Shown here piece by piece: positions 26,355 through 34,460 of a DNA stretch of 64,000 nt. The first letter of the stretch is position 1, and each line of letters opens with the position of its first letter. This DNA comes from Vibrio litoralis DSM 17657. Its GTDB lineage: Bacteria; Pseudomonadota; Gammaproteobacteria; Enterobacterales; Vibrionaceae. The stretch is from assembly GCF_000426765.1 (NCBI RefSeq), contig NZ_KE384567.1:124001-188000 (forward strand). Direction: 5' to 3'. Below the pieces are notes generated by a model. It did not search any database, was not told where the DNA came from, and saw only the letters and a list, made by a program, of their open reading frames with translations. Both the position numbers and the translations under genes were made by a program.

Positions 26355-27655
26355 TAAGAGGCTACCCCTTGAGGGATGTCTTGCTGCTGGCTTTGCAGTT
26401 TATTATTTAGGAATACAATCCAAGTTTGTGCAGAAGCCGATGGTAATACTTCATTAAGACGTTTGGCTTCTGCCAGTGCATCGTTGTATTTATCTAAACG
26501 ATACAATAGTTGAATTTTCGCTAAACCAAAGTCGGCTTTCTTTGCATAAGGCTGGGCTCTATCAATCACTTGGTTGGCTTTGTTGTACTCTTTTTGTTGA
26601 ATATACAACTGAGTTAGCGGCCAATAATACTGAGCATCACGTTTAGCTAACGCTTCCCAACTATTAATCGCTTGCGGCCACTCGCGTGCCATTTGATAGT
26701 AATAAGCTTGCATCTTTTGATTATCTATCGTCTTGCTCTCTGGGTAGGCATTAAACATTTCTTGTAAAATTCTCGCGCCACGCTCTGGGATCTTATTTTG
26801 TGCATACAATTGAGATAACGACTTATAGTCATTGGCGGTAAATTCGAGATTTTGCTTTTTCGCCAGTGAATAGGTTTCAAGTGCCGATTGATTTTTATGT
26901 TGCTGTAGCTGAGTAGAAATTTGTTGCTGCCACCATGCTTTATTATTTGGCTCAAGGCGGATCAAATTGCTCAGCGTCCCTTCAGCATTGCCCCATTGCT
27001 TCAATCGCAACTCGGCAATCACTTGCATGCGTAATGCTTGCAGACGCTTTTGTGCATCCGGTGCTTGGTACTTCACAATTGAGCGACGAACTTGCGCCCA
27101 TTGCTGCTGTTGGTAATAAGCGGCGGCTAAACGAAAATAGACTTCATTAGTGTCTTTTTTAAATTGCGTTTTATCTGCACTGCTTGGGGTATATTTTACC
27201 GCTAACGTATTACGGTACTCTTTGGCTGCATTGGCGAAATCTTGCTCAGAATACAAAATATCCCCTAGCATGCGATTGGCTTGCCATTGCACTTTAGGCT
27301 CTAACACCTTTAAACCTACCGAGGTTCTTAGTGCTGAAATAGATGATTTTGGTTGTTCGGCTTGCCAGTAGTAGATCGCTAAAACTCGATTGACAAACGC
27401 TTTGTCATAGTCGGCTTTAGGATCATAAGACGTTAACACTCGAATCGCTTTATCAAGGTGATCATTTTGTGCCAATTCACTAGCTTGAGTAAGCTTTTTA
27501 CCGGTATAAGGCGTTACGCCTGCGGCACTACTATTGAATGACACAGCAAGTAGACTGGTTACCAGACACGCCAATATTGCCTTCTTATTTAACAAAGAAA
27601 GCGAAAGATTGTGAAATAACTTATCCATATTCAACATTATAAGTTTGACCATCAT
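26354..27655 (-). CDS. TPR-repeat protein of the TonB2-type operon
   Basis: A protein of up to 433 residues with a signal peptide (LACLVTSLLAVSFNSSAAG) and a long alpha-helical region made of tetratricopeptide-like repeats (LAAAYYQQQQWAQV, ALAKRDAQYYWPLTQLYIQQKEYNKA). It is predicted to be periplasmic. Several in-frame Met codons (27655, 27637, 27628) precede the signal peptide; the later ones give a more normal signal length. A TPR gene follows tonB2 in Vibrio TonB2 clusters and probably scaffolds the complex. Confidence 0.85.
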   Translation of the reverse strand: MMVKLIMLNMDKLFHNLSLSLLNKKAILACLVTSLLAVSFNSSAAGVTPYTGKKLTQASELAQNDHLDKAIRVLTSYDPKADYDKAFVNRVLAIYYWQAEQPKSSISALRTSVGLKVLEPKVQWQANRMLGDILYSEQDFANAAKEYRNTLAVKYTPSSADKTQFKKDTNEVYFRLAAAYYQQQQWAQVRRSIVKYQAPDAQKRLQALRMQVIAELRLKQWGNAEGTLSNLIRLEPNNKAWWQQQISTQLQQHKNQSALETYSLAKKQNLEFTANDYKSLSQLYAQNKIPERGARILQEMFNAYPESKTIDNQKMQAYYYQMAREWPQAINSWEALAKRDAQYYWPLTQLYIQQKEYNKANQVIDRAQPYAKKADFGLAKIQLLYRLDKYNDALAEAKRLNEVLPSASAQTWIVFLNNKLQSQQQDIPQGVAS

Positions 27656-27699
27656 TCTCTATAATCTTCTGACTACTCATTACCATAATGACAATGGGT

Positions 27700-28386
27700 T
27701 TATTGGCTGATCTTAAATTCAATTTTCACTTGCTGACCGGGTTGCTTAACCGCACTACCAGCTTCAATTTGTGGCTGATATTTCCAGTTTCGCAACGCTT
27801 GAACGGCTGGACGAACAAAAGCTTTCGAAGGCTCAGCTTCAACCACTTCAATATCTTCAGGGCGACCTTGTTCATTAATGGTAAACGACATCACCACGTA
27901 GCCTTCAACACGGCGCTTAAGCATGCGAGCAGGATAAGTCGGCTGAGCACGATATAACGGCATCGCTTGCTGCTGTTGGCCTACCCCTTGCGAAATGTTA
28001 TCGCTGACATTGATATTCGGCATATTGATCGCCACACCAACATCTGAGAATGCCATACTAGTATCTAGTGCTGCTTGAGGTGCTTGTACTGACGGCATCG
28101 AGGCAGCTGGCGTCGCTGGTGTTGATAATGCCTGGGGTTGCTCTGGTACTTTTGGTGGCTCAGGCAATTGGCGCTGACGACGTTGTGAATCGGAATCTTG
28201 CTCTTGCATCACCACATCAAACGCTAATGGCCCTTGGTCATCAGTCACGCCGGTTTTAACGCTCCCGACCATCCAAGACATAAATGCAAATAACGCCACC
28301 GCCGTGACTAGGCCAAGCGGAATGGCAATCAATAAACGTAACGATGCGTTATTCATATTGTGAGCTGTACTGCTGTCACTCATCAT
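27700..28386 (-). CDS. tonB2: TonB energy-transducing protein (TonB2 type)
   Basis: A 228-residue inner-membrane-anchored periplasmic protein that passes proton-motive energy to outer-membrane receptors. One membrane helix lies at about residues 15-41. A Pro/Gln-rich spacer (PEPPKVPEQPQ) follows. The C-terminal domain (about 145-228) has YPARMLKRRVEGYVVMSFTI and ALRNWKYQP, the TonB fold signature. The short spacer is typical of Vibrio TonB2 rather than TonB1. It is encoded ten bases after exbD. It is the only TonB in the window and can serve both receptors here. Confidence 0.92.
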   Translation of the reverse strand: MMSDSSTAHNMNNASLRLLIAIPLGLVTAVALFAFMSWMVGSVKTGVTDDQGPLAFDVVMQEQDSDSQRRQRQLPEPPKVPEQPQALSTPATPAASMPSVQAPQAALDTSMAFSDVGVAINMPNINVSDNISQGVGQQQQAMPLYRAQPTYPARMLKRRVEGYVVMSFTINEQGRPEDIEVVEAEPSKAFVRPAVQALRNWKYQPQIEAGSAVKQPGQQVKIEFKISQ

Positions 28387-28396
28387 CCATTCTCGC

Positions 28397-28804
28397 TTAA
28401 GACTTATCAGCCGTGGCTAAAGCAATTTTTGAAATCCCTGCACCTTTGGCTGCATCCATCACTTCAACTACTGTACCGTTATAAGCATGCTTATCCGCTT
28501 GAATCACTAAGCTTGCATCCGGTTTATCAATCGCAATTTTTTCTAATGCAGCTTCTACACGCTCAACATCCACGCGGCGTTTATCGATATACACATCATT
28601 GGCGGCAGTCACGGCAATAAAAATGCCTGCATCTTTTTGCGCCGTCGCATGAGAGGCTTGAGGTCGATTGACTTCAACACCTGATTCATTAACAAATGAG
28701 CTGGTTACGATGAAGAAAATCAACATGATAAACACGATATCAAGCATCGAGGTTAAATCGACTTGCGCTTCTTCTTTTGCTTTTGTGGGACGAACTAATC
28801 TCAT
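28397..28804 (-). CDS. exbD2: ExbD proton-channel subunit
   Basis: A 135-residue ExbD/TolR protein with one membrane helix (about 20-40). Asp22 in SMLDIVFIMLIFF is the conserved residue on the proton path. The periplasmic domain follows and contains DASLVIQADKHAYNGTVVEVMD. It forms the TonB energiser with ExbB and TtpC. Its start overlaps the exbB stop by four bases. Confidence 0.94.
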   Translation of the reverse strand: MRLVRPTKAKEEAQVDLTSMLDIVFIMLIFFIVTSSFVNESGVEVNRPQASHATAQKDAGIFIAVTAANDVYIDKRRVDVERVEAALEKIAIDKPDASLVIQADKHAYNGTVVEVMDAAKGAGISKIALATADKS

Positions 28805-29346
28805 TCGCCGCTCCTTAATTGTTGTTCTAAGTGCATCTCTTTACGAGTCGCGACTTTCACTAAACGAGAATGGGCAAACATTCCAGCTAATGCGGCAACC
28901 ATGCCTGCCATTGTTGGTAATGTTGCCATTGAAATACCTGAAGCCATTAATTTAGGGTCATTGCTACCTGAAATCGACATCAAATCAAACACAGTGATCA
29001 TGCCTGTTACCGTACCGAGTAGACCGAGCATTGGGCATAGGCTAACCAGCGCTTTAATCAAGTCTAAGTTTTGCGTCAGCATTACATGAGCTTGCTGCAG
29101 CATTCCTTGCTTTTGTGCCAGTGCATACCAAGAGTCGTGTTCGCAGCGCTGCTTCCATTGCCCTACCCAGCCTGCTTTAGCGTGACGATAAGACACACTT
29201 AAAAACAGAATACGTTCAATGATCAGCACCCAACACAAAAGCACGACCGCACCTAGCCACCACAACACTTGCCCACCACGCGCCATGAACTCTAAAAGAT
29301 GAGAGTCCATCAGTTCAGGGAATTGAGTGGAAATCCAAGCTAACAT
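28801..29346 (-). CDS. exbB2: ExbB proton-channel subunit
   Basis: A 181-residue ExbB/TolQ/MotA-type membrane protein with three helices. The conserved region is CPMLGLLGTVTGMITVFDLM and the final helix ISMATLPTMAGMVAALAGMFAH. It belongs to the short ExbB2 form of the Vibrio TonB2 system. Its start shares a base with the stop of the ttpC gene. Confidence 0.93.
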   Translation of the reverse strand: MLAWISTQFPELMDSHLLEFMARGGQVLWWLGAVVLLCWVLIIERILFLSVSYRHAKAGWVGQWKQRCEHDSWYALAQKQGMLQQAHVMLTQNLDLIKALVSLCPMLGLLGTVTGMITVFDLMSISGSNDPKLMASGISMATLPTMAGMVAALAGMFAHSRLVKVATRKEMHLEQQLRSGE

Positions 29347-30719
29347 TACGCATTAGCTCCGGCTAAATTGGTTGCCGATAAATTGGCTTTGTCCGATTCT
29401 ATTTCCGCACGGCGAGCCACTAAGCTCACGCCTTGTTTTTCAAGCGTATTGCGGATCACTTCTGCGCGATTTGAAAGAATATTATGCGCGAGTAACAACG
29501 GCATTGCGGCGACTAAACCAAGTACCGTAGTGATCAAGGCCATAGAAATACCACCCGCCATCACTTTTGGATCGCCATTACCAAATTGAGTGATCACTTG
29601 GAAGGTTTCGATCATGCCGGTTACGGTACCTAGTAAGCCCAACATTGGCGCAAGAGCGGCGAATAACTTCAGCATCGACAAACCACGCTCCAAACCTTGT
29701 TGTTCATCAAGAATACTTTCTAATAAACGAAGCTCTAGTGATTCCACTGATTGCTTTTTCTCTTTGTTATACACATTAAGAATACGGCCTAATGGATTAT
29801 CATCAGTTGGGTTTTCTGGCTGTTTTAGCTGCCTTGAAATTTGTTGCTGCGTCATCATTAAGCGAACACCGCGAACCAACGCAATGATTAAGCCTATCAC
29901 TAAAATCGCAATGATGACTTTACCAACTACACCCGCTTGATCGATGCGTTGCATCAAGGTTGGCTTATGGGCATATTGTTCAAGCATCACGCCACGAGTA
30001 GGATCGATAAGCATGGCTTGATTCGCATCTTGCTTAAAGCTTGCCAGCGTTGGAGCATCCGATGGTAGCGCTAAATAGTTAGAAGCTTGCTGACGAGCAA
30101 AATCCCACTTCACATAACCTTGCTCGGTGAGTAATGCCATGTCGCCAATGCGTAGTGCGTTAACTTGCTGTGTTTTACCATCACCTTGCACGAAAGGAAG
30201 TGTCACAGAAGCCACTTCACTACCGGTCGTCACCTTGTATTGCATCGCTTGCCATAGGCCATTCAGCAATTTTAAAGATGGCAAGGTATCGGTACTGATC
30301 ACTTTATCTAATGTGGTATTAAACGCTTTACCTTGTTCGCCAAGTAGTGACGTTTCATAACTTAGCTGAACATCTTTGGCGGCTTGACGAACTACGCCAA
30401 ACAATTCGCCTAAACTACCTGTCGCTAACTGAAGCTCTTTTTCTTTCTCTGCCAAAATTTCTTCGTTGGCAGAAAAGGTATCGCTCAATTGGGCGTTTTC
30501 TTGCTCAATTTTTGCCAGTTGCTTAGCAAGTTGATCACGCTTAGCTTGCAGCGCAGCACGTTGCTTAGCACTTAACGCCACACGTTGTTGATTGTGTGCA
30601 TTTTCTATTTGTTGTTCAGCTTTCGCTTTGTTATCTAGGCTTGCAAGATCATCGGCTGATGCGCTGACACTCACAATCGCTAAACTGATTGAAGTGATAA
30701 GAAGAGACAGTAACTTCAT
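29346..30719 (-). CDS. ttpC: TtpC, accessory ExbB-like protein of the TonB2 system
   Basis: A 457-residue ExbB/TolQ-family protein with an N-terminal signal peptide and a long periplasmic coiled-coil (about 20-110, e.g. AALQAKRDQLAKQLAKIEQE) ahead of the MotA/TolQ/ExbB channel domain (FAALAPMLGLLGTVTGMIETF near residue 355). This layout is that of TtpC, needed by Vibrio TonB2 systems in addition to ExbB2-ExbD2. It overlaps the DUF3450 gene and exbB by one base each, so the operon is translationally coupled. Confidence 0.9.
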   Translation of the reverse strand: MKLLSLLITSISLAIVSVSASADDLASLDNKAKAEQQIENAHNQQRVALSAKQRAALQAKRDQLAKQLAKIEQENAQLSDTFSANEEILAEKEKELQLATGSLGELFGVVRQAAKDVQLSYETSLLGEQGKAFNTTLDKVISTDTLPSLKLLNGLWQAMQYKVTTGSEVASVTLPFVQGDGKTQQVNALRIGDMALLTEQGYVKWDFARQQASNYLALPSDAPTLASFKQDANQAMLIDPTRGVMLEQYAHKPTLMQRIDQAGVVGKVIIAILVIGLIIALVRGVRLMMTQQQISRQLKQPENPTDDNPLGRILNVYNKEKKQSVESLELRLLESILDEQQGLERGLSMLKLFAALAPMLGLLGTVTGMIETFQVITQFGNGDPKVMAGGISMALITTVLGLVAAMPLLLAHNILSNRAEVIRNTLEKQGVSLVARRAEIESDKANLSATNLAGANA

Positions 30720-31570
30720 TATTTTGTCTCCTGAGTTGAAGAATTAGACGCGGATGCTTGAGTCACAGAAAGCGGTAAATGCAATAAACTTGGCGCTTGT
30801 TGCTTATTGGCCAATGCATAGGCTTGATTGATACCCGGCTTTTGTTCTGCTGGCACTTCTTGCCATTGTTGCTTAGCTTGAGACCATAACCAGGCATGTT
30901 GCGCATCTTTACTACGAGCCAGTAACACCACTTTACCGACATACAACAAATCTACTTGGCGTGTATCATCTTGGCCGTCATTATCTTGGTTTAGCTTAAT
31001 CTGCCCTTCATAAAGGCCAAGCTTTGAGCCATAGTCCATTTCGATTTGGTAAGCTTCTAAAATTCTGCGGTATTTTTCTGCATCAGAAATATCAGAACGT
31101 CCCATTAGGGTTTTCAATTCATCGAGACGCTTTTCACGGCTAGCAAAACGAACCGGAGCACCTTGCTCTAATGAGAATTGCAGGCCATCAATCATGTGAT
31201 ACATCAAAGGCACAACCCCTTGACGAGTTTCTTCAATATTGGTCAATTGCTCATCAATGCTGACTTTTTCCGCTTCTTGGCTTTCCACCAGCTTTTTCAA
31301 GTGAGTTTGGTATAACGACAAGTTATCAACTTGATCTTGCAGGCGTTCAACTTCCGCTTGCAACTGGAAACTCTGGTCGGAATTAGCATCAATCTTTTGC
31401 TGTGCATTTTTCGCCACTTGATTGGTTTGACGCTCAATGCTGCGTGCATTATCTAAAGAATCTGCTTGGGCTGAAAAACTAGAAATGGCCAATAAAGCTA
31501 AAGTAATACCTTTAAGCTTGCCACTCGCTTGCGCATAACGAGGAAGTGTTATTGATGATGGAAACTGCAT
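30719..31570 (-). CDS. DUF3450 family periplasmic protein
   Basis: A 283-residue secreted protein with a signal peptide (LALLAISSFSAQADS) and an extended coiled-coil (about 40-110: FQLQAEVERLQDQVDNLSLY). It matches DUF3450, the family encoded first in Vibrio TonB2 operons. It probably contacts TtpC in the periplasm; the biochemical role is not established. It is the promoter-proximal gene of the operon, with a Fur-box candidate about 90 bases upstream. Confidence 0.88.
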   Translation of the reverse strand: MQFPSSITLPRYAQASGKLKGITLALLAISSFSAQADSLDNARSIERQTNQVAKNAQQKIDANSDQSFQLQAEVERLQDQVDNLSLYQTHLKKLVESQEAEKVSIDEQLTNIEETRQGVVPLMYHMIDGLQFSLEQGAPVRFASREKRLDELKTLMGRSDISDAEKYRRILEAYQIEMDYGSKLGLYEGQIKLNQDNDGQDDTRQVDLLYVGKVVLLARSKDAQHAWLWSQAKQQWQEVPAEQKPGINQAYALANKQQAPSLLHLPLSVTQASASNSSTQETK

Positions 31571-31658
31571 GATTAAGTCCGTTCAATATAAGACGTCAGG
31601 TAAACCAACGGATTTCAGTGAAGAAAACATTCTATATGATAAAAACGCAAAAGTTAAT

Positions 31659-31673
31659 GATAATAGTTACCAT
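31659..31673. promoter_or_regulatory. Fur box before the TonB2-type operon
   Basis: TGATAATAGTTACCA matches the 7-1-7 Fur core TGATAATnATTATCA at 12 of 14 specified positions. It implies that the whole DUF3450-ttpC-exbBD-tonB-TPR-araC operon is iron-repressed. Confidence 0.7.
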
Positions 31674-31731
31674 TAAGAAATAAAATACAATTCACTTTGA
31701 TTAATATCAGGTTACCTTCTAAAAAATTTAT

Positions 31732-31941
31732 TTATTTCCTATTTTCCCCTCTTGTTCTATGAGATTCCAACTCTGCATATAAATGTTCAGTAAAAAAACC
31801 ATGCATTAAGAACCGTTGGCCTAGATTCCATGGACCTACAAAATACAAAGGGTAATGGTTGTAAGCCATATTTGGCAGAGATGGATCTCCTATTATCTGA
31901 CCAATTCGTATCGCAAGCGACTGATCAACATTAGATATCGA
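31732..31941 (-). pseudogene. Decayed gene fragment (C-terminal remnant)
   Basis: A minus-strand frame open for 69 codons between stops reads as protein-like sequence containing HYPLYFVGPWNLGQRFLMHG and ending FTEHLYAELESHRTRG plus five residues. It has no start codon at a sensible place and no ribosome site; the only Met codons are internal. The aromatic-rich, non-repetitive composition differs from random AT-rich intergenic sequence. I read it as the 3' end of a lost gene at the left edge of the catabolic island. The family is not recognised. Confidence 0.4.
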
Positions 31942-32013
31942 CTAGTTACCTAGGACTGCCCCTTTTTAATAGTGAAGGCCATCTTGATAGTTAAATTCCA
32001 TATTTTGGGGAAG

Positions 32014-32691
32014 TTACAGTGATGCTCCTCCGCACATAACAAGCTCTTGACCAGTAATAGCACCTGCGTGTGGGGAAAGAATAAAATTCACATATTCTGC
32101 TACTTCATATGGAGAAATATACCGTCCCATTGGTGGTAACTTAGGAGGGGAAGATTGCCTGTTTGGATTTAACAACATCGGCGTTTTTGTTGCTCCAGGC
32201 GCCACGATGTTAGCCGTGATTCCCTTAGGAGCAAGTTCAGCAGCCCAACTACGAACCATGCCATATAAAGCAGATTTAGTCGCAACATATTGAGAGCGAC
32301 CAGCGACACCTTTAGATGTTCGACTGCCGATGATAACAATACGCCCTCCTTCACCTAACTTATCAGCAAAGTGATTAGCCAATATTTCAGCCACGCCGAC
32401 ATGGAGATGCCATATAGTGCGGCTCTCTTCTACATTTAATTCACCTAACGGCGCGGCCACCATTTTTCCTGCCGCATGTATCACCGCATCAACTTGTGGC
32501 AATGACTGTAGGCACTCCAGTAAATTATCAGTATCATATAAATCAACCGAATGGCCGGCAAAATAAGGGTTATCATGCTCCACTTTGGTCCGGCTTAGCC
32601 CTGTCACCCGCCAGCCTTGTGATAATAGCATTTCCGCAATTGCCTGACCGATGCCAGAACTTACTCCTGTCACTAATGCATGACGGCTCAT
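32014..32691 (-). CDS. Short-chain dehydrogenase/reductase of the catabolic locus
   Basis: A 225-residue classical SDR. TGVSSGIG lies at residues 8-15, the cofactor contact VIHAAGK in the middle, and the catalytic triad in IIGSRTSKG and YVATK. The C-terminus GAITGQELVMCGG is typical of sugar and acyl SDRs. It is the last gene of the minus-strand arm and overlaps the YhcH-like gene by four bases. It probably oxidises or reduces an intermediate of the imported acid sugar; the direction and substrate are unknown. Confidence 0.88.
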   Translation of the reverse strand: MSRHALVTGVSSGIGQAIAEMLLSQGWRVTGLSRTKVEHDNPYFAGHSVDLYDTDNLLECLQSLPQVDAVIHAAGKMVAAPLGELNVEESRTIWHLHVGVAEILANHFADKLGEGGRIVIIGSRTSKGVAGRSQYVATKSALYGMVRSWAAELAPKGITANIVAPGATKTPMLLNPNRQSSPPKLPPMGRYISPYEVAEYVNFILSPHAGAITGQELVMCGGASL

Positions 32692-33164
32692 AGACGCTCC
32701 TTAATCATGGATAACGGCACTTTAAATACCGCTTTACGCACTGACTGTGGCTCAGTAACCATACACAGAGCTTGATGAGGTTCACCAGGTAAAAATATTG
32801 CAAAATCGCCTGCTTTCAAATGCACTGATTGTGTTAGGTTTGGTTGGCTTAAAATAAGCAAATCTGCTTTTTTCTCAGTAGCCTCCTCAGCCATACAATT
32901 AAGGACACCATAATTGATGATTTCCTCACCTTCTAAGACAACCTGAATATCGGCGTATAATTTGTGAAACTCCGTATGACGCAATTCGGATTCTTGAGTT
33001 GATGCCGGACCTATATTACAAAACCACACCTCATCTGCGAGTTGTAATTTTTGATCACCCGCACTCACTAAAGCTTCAAATGTACATTGAGGTAAAGAAA
33101 GAATTTTTTTAAATGACGCGGGTAACCCCGCTGTTTGTAATGAAAATAAGCTTCCACATATCAT
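32688..33164 (-). CDS. YhcH/YjgK/YiaL family protein
   Basis: A 158-residue cupin-like protein of the DUF386 family. The family hallmarks are ELRHTEFHKLYADIQVVLEGEE (long acidic-aromatic stretch with His) and DFAIFLPGEPHQALC, which together hold the metal-binding Glu and His residues. The relative YhcH/NanQ is reported to speed anomerisation of N-acetylneuraminate, and YiaL lies in a sugar-acid operon. Here it probably handles the ring form of the imported sugar acid. The ATG at 33164 preceded by GAGGG is preferred over an upstream TTG. Confidence 0.87.
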   Translation of the reverse strand: MICGSLFSLQTAGLPASFKKILSLPQCTFEALVSAGDQKLQLADEVWFCNIGPASTQESELRHTEFHKLYADIQVVLEGEEIINYGVLNCMAEEATEKKADLLILSQPNLTQSVHLKAGDFAIFLPGEPHQALCMVTEPQSVRKAVFKVPLSMIKERL

Positions 33165-33229
33165 GACGGTATCCCTCAACAAAGAGGTAGCCCAATAAAG
33201 TTAGAGGGCTACATACATAGTTTGATTTA

Positions 33230-34381
33230 TTACAAATTGTTAATACGAACGTACTTAATTGCCTGGCGGAAATAGGTGTACCCTACATGAATAACGCCAT
33301 CTTCTGATTGAGTAATGGTCGGATAAGAAAATTCTCTGTTAAGTTTCTCTTGTGAATTGTTCGTCATACAAAAGCCATCACCTTCATCAAGGTTCGCGAC
33401 GATAGCCCAACTATCTCCATTATCTTTCGATACTGCCAATGACATAGGGGCTCTTGGGGCCCCCCAAAATGCACTTTTACCGTCGATGATTTCTGGCTCT
33501 ATCGCACCGCTGTCATCTTCAATTTCATCATACAAAGAGCTACGGCGATCGGTTGCTCCTGCTGCACTCATATTGTTGAACACCATGGCCAAATCACCAT
33601 TATTTAAAACAGCAACCTGAATTGATGAGTTATTGTTAGGCAGTTCCGTTGCTTTAGGCTTAGTCCATGTTTCACCATTATCATAAGAATAACTTTGATA
33701 AATATTATCAGCCCAGCGGCTACGATAAACAGCAATTAAAGAACCATTTTTGAGTAGTGCAATCGACATATGAACACAACCCAAGCTTTCAGGAACAGCC
33801 ACATCACGCCATGTTTTTCCCTTGTCTTCAGAAATTTTCACACTGCTTGTATCGTAGTTACCCACCCATTTCTCACCGGATTTCACTGTACAGTTGAAAA
33901 TAGGTAATAACCAATTCCCATTATCGAGAACCACAATTGGCTGACGAATAAATGTTCCAGGCTTATCAATAAGTACATCGATATCTTGCCATGTCTCACC
34001 TAAATCCTCTGATTTTCTGTAACGAACAATTGCAGTGTCCTGATTACCGGATACTTGAGCAGTCCAAAGCAACCAAAGAATATTGTCTGGGTCTAAAAAT
34101 AATACTGGGTTTTGTTCTGAACGTTCAGGATCATTTGACAATTTAACCGCTGCTTCCCAAACCTCAAAACCTTTACGTAAACGAGAACATAATATGGAAA
34201 TATCAGATACCCCCTCTTGTGTACCCGCAAACCAGGTGCACAGGATGTCACCATTTGGTAGTACTAATAAATTCGATGCGTGGTTTTGCGGGTAGTTAGA
34301 AGGAAGCATTGCTATAGAAATATTATCATCTGTAACTTTTAATTTTCCATCTCGAACAACCGTAATGACGTCTTGATTCAT
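33230..34381 (-). CDS. Sialidase-fold (BNR/Asp-box) protein, probably cytosolic
   Basis: A 383-residue beta-propeller of the sialidase/BNR_2 superfamily. Four Asp boxes are visible: SEDLGETW, SEDKGKTW, SYDNGETW and SKDNGDSW. The opening NHASNLLVLPNGDILCTWFAG and RQPIVVLDNGNWLLP are typical of this group, annotated as exo-alpha-sialidase in databases. There is no signal peptide, so it should act inside the cell on an imported oligosaccharide or glycoside. GGAG lies eight bases before the ATG at 34381, favouring it over the upstream Met at 34411. True sialidase activity is not shown: the Arg triad was not verified, and neighbours do not include NanE or NanK. It could be a lyase or glycosidase of another specificity. 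Confidence 0.82.
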   Translation of the reverse strand: MNQDVITVVRDGKLKVTDDNISIAMLPSNYPQNHASNLLVLPNGDILCTWFAGTQEGVSDISILCSRLRKGFEVWEAAVKLSNDPERSEQNPVLFLDPDNILWLLWTAQVSGNQDTAIVRYRKSEDLGETWQDIDVLIDKPGTFIRQPIVVLDNGNWLLPIFNCTVKSGEKWVGNYDTSSVKISEDKGKTWRDVAVPESLGCVHMSIALLKNGSLIAVYRSRWADNIYQSYSYDNGETWTKPKATELPNNNSSIQVAVLNNGDLAMVFNNMSAAGATDRRSSLYDEIEDDSGAIEPEIIDGKSAFWGAPRAPMSLAVSKDNGDSWAIVANLDEGDGFCMTNNSQEKLNREFSYPTITQSEDGVIHVGYTYFRQAIKYVRINNL

Positions 34382-34460
34382 TGAATACACTCCATTGTGT
34401 AGATGTTTCATAAATAGGTTAATGTAGCCCTCACTTTTGAGGGCTAATTTGAAGAAGGAT

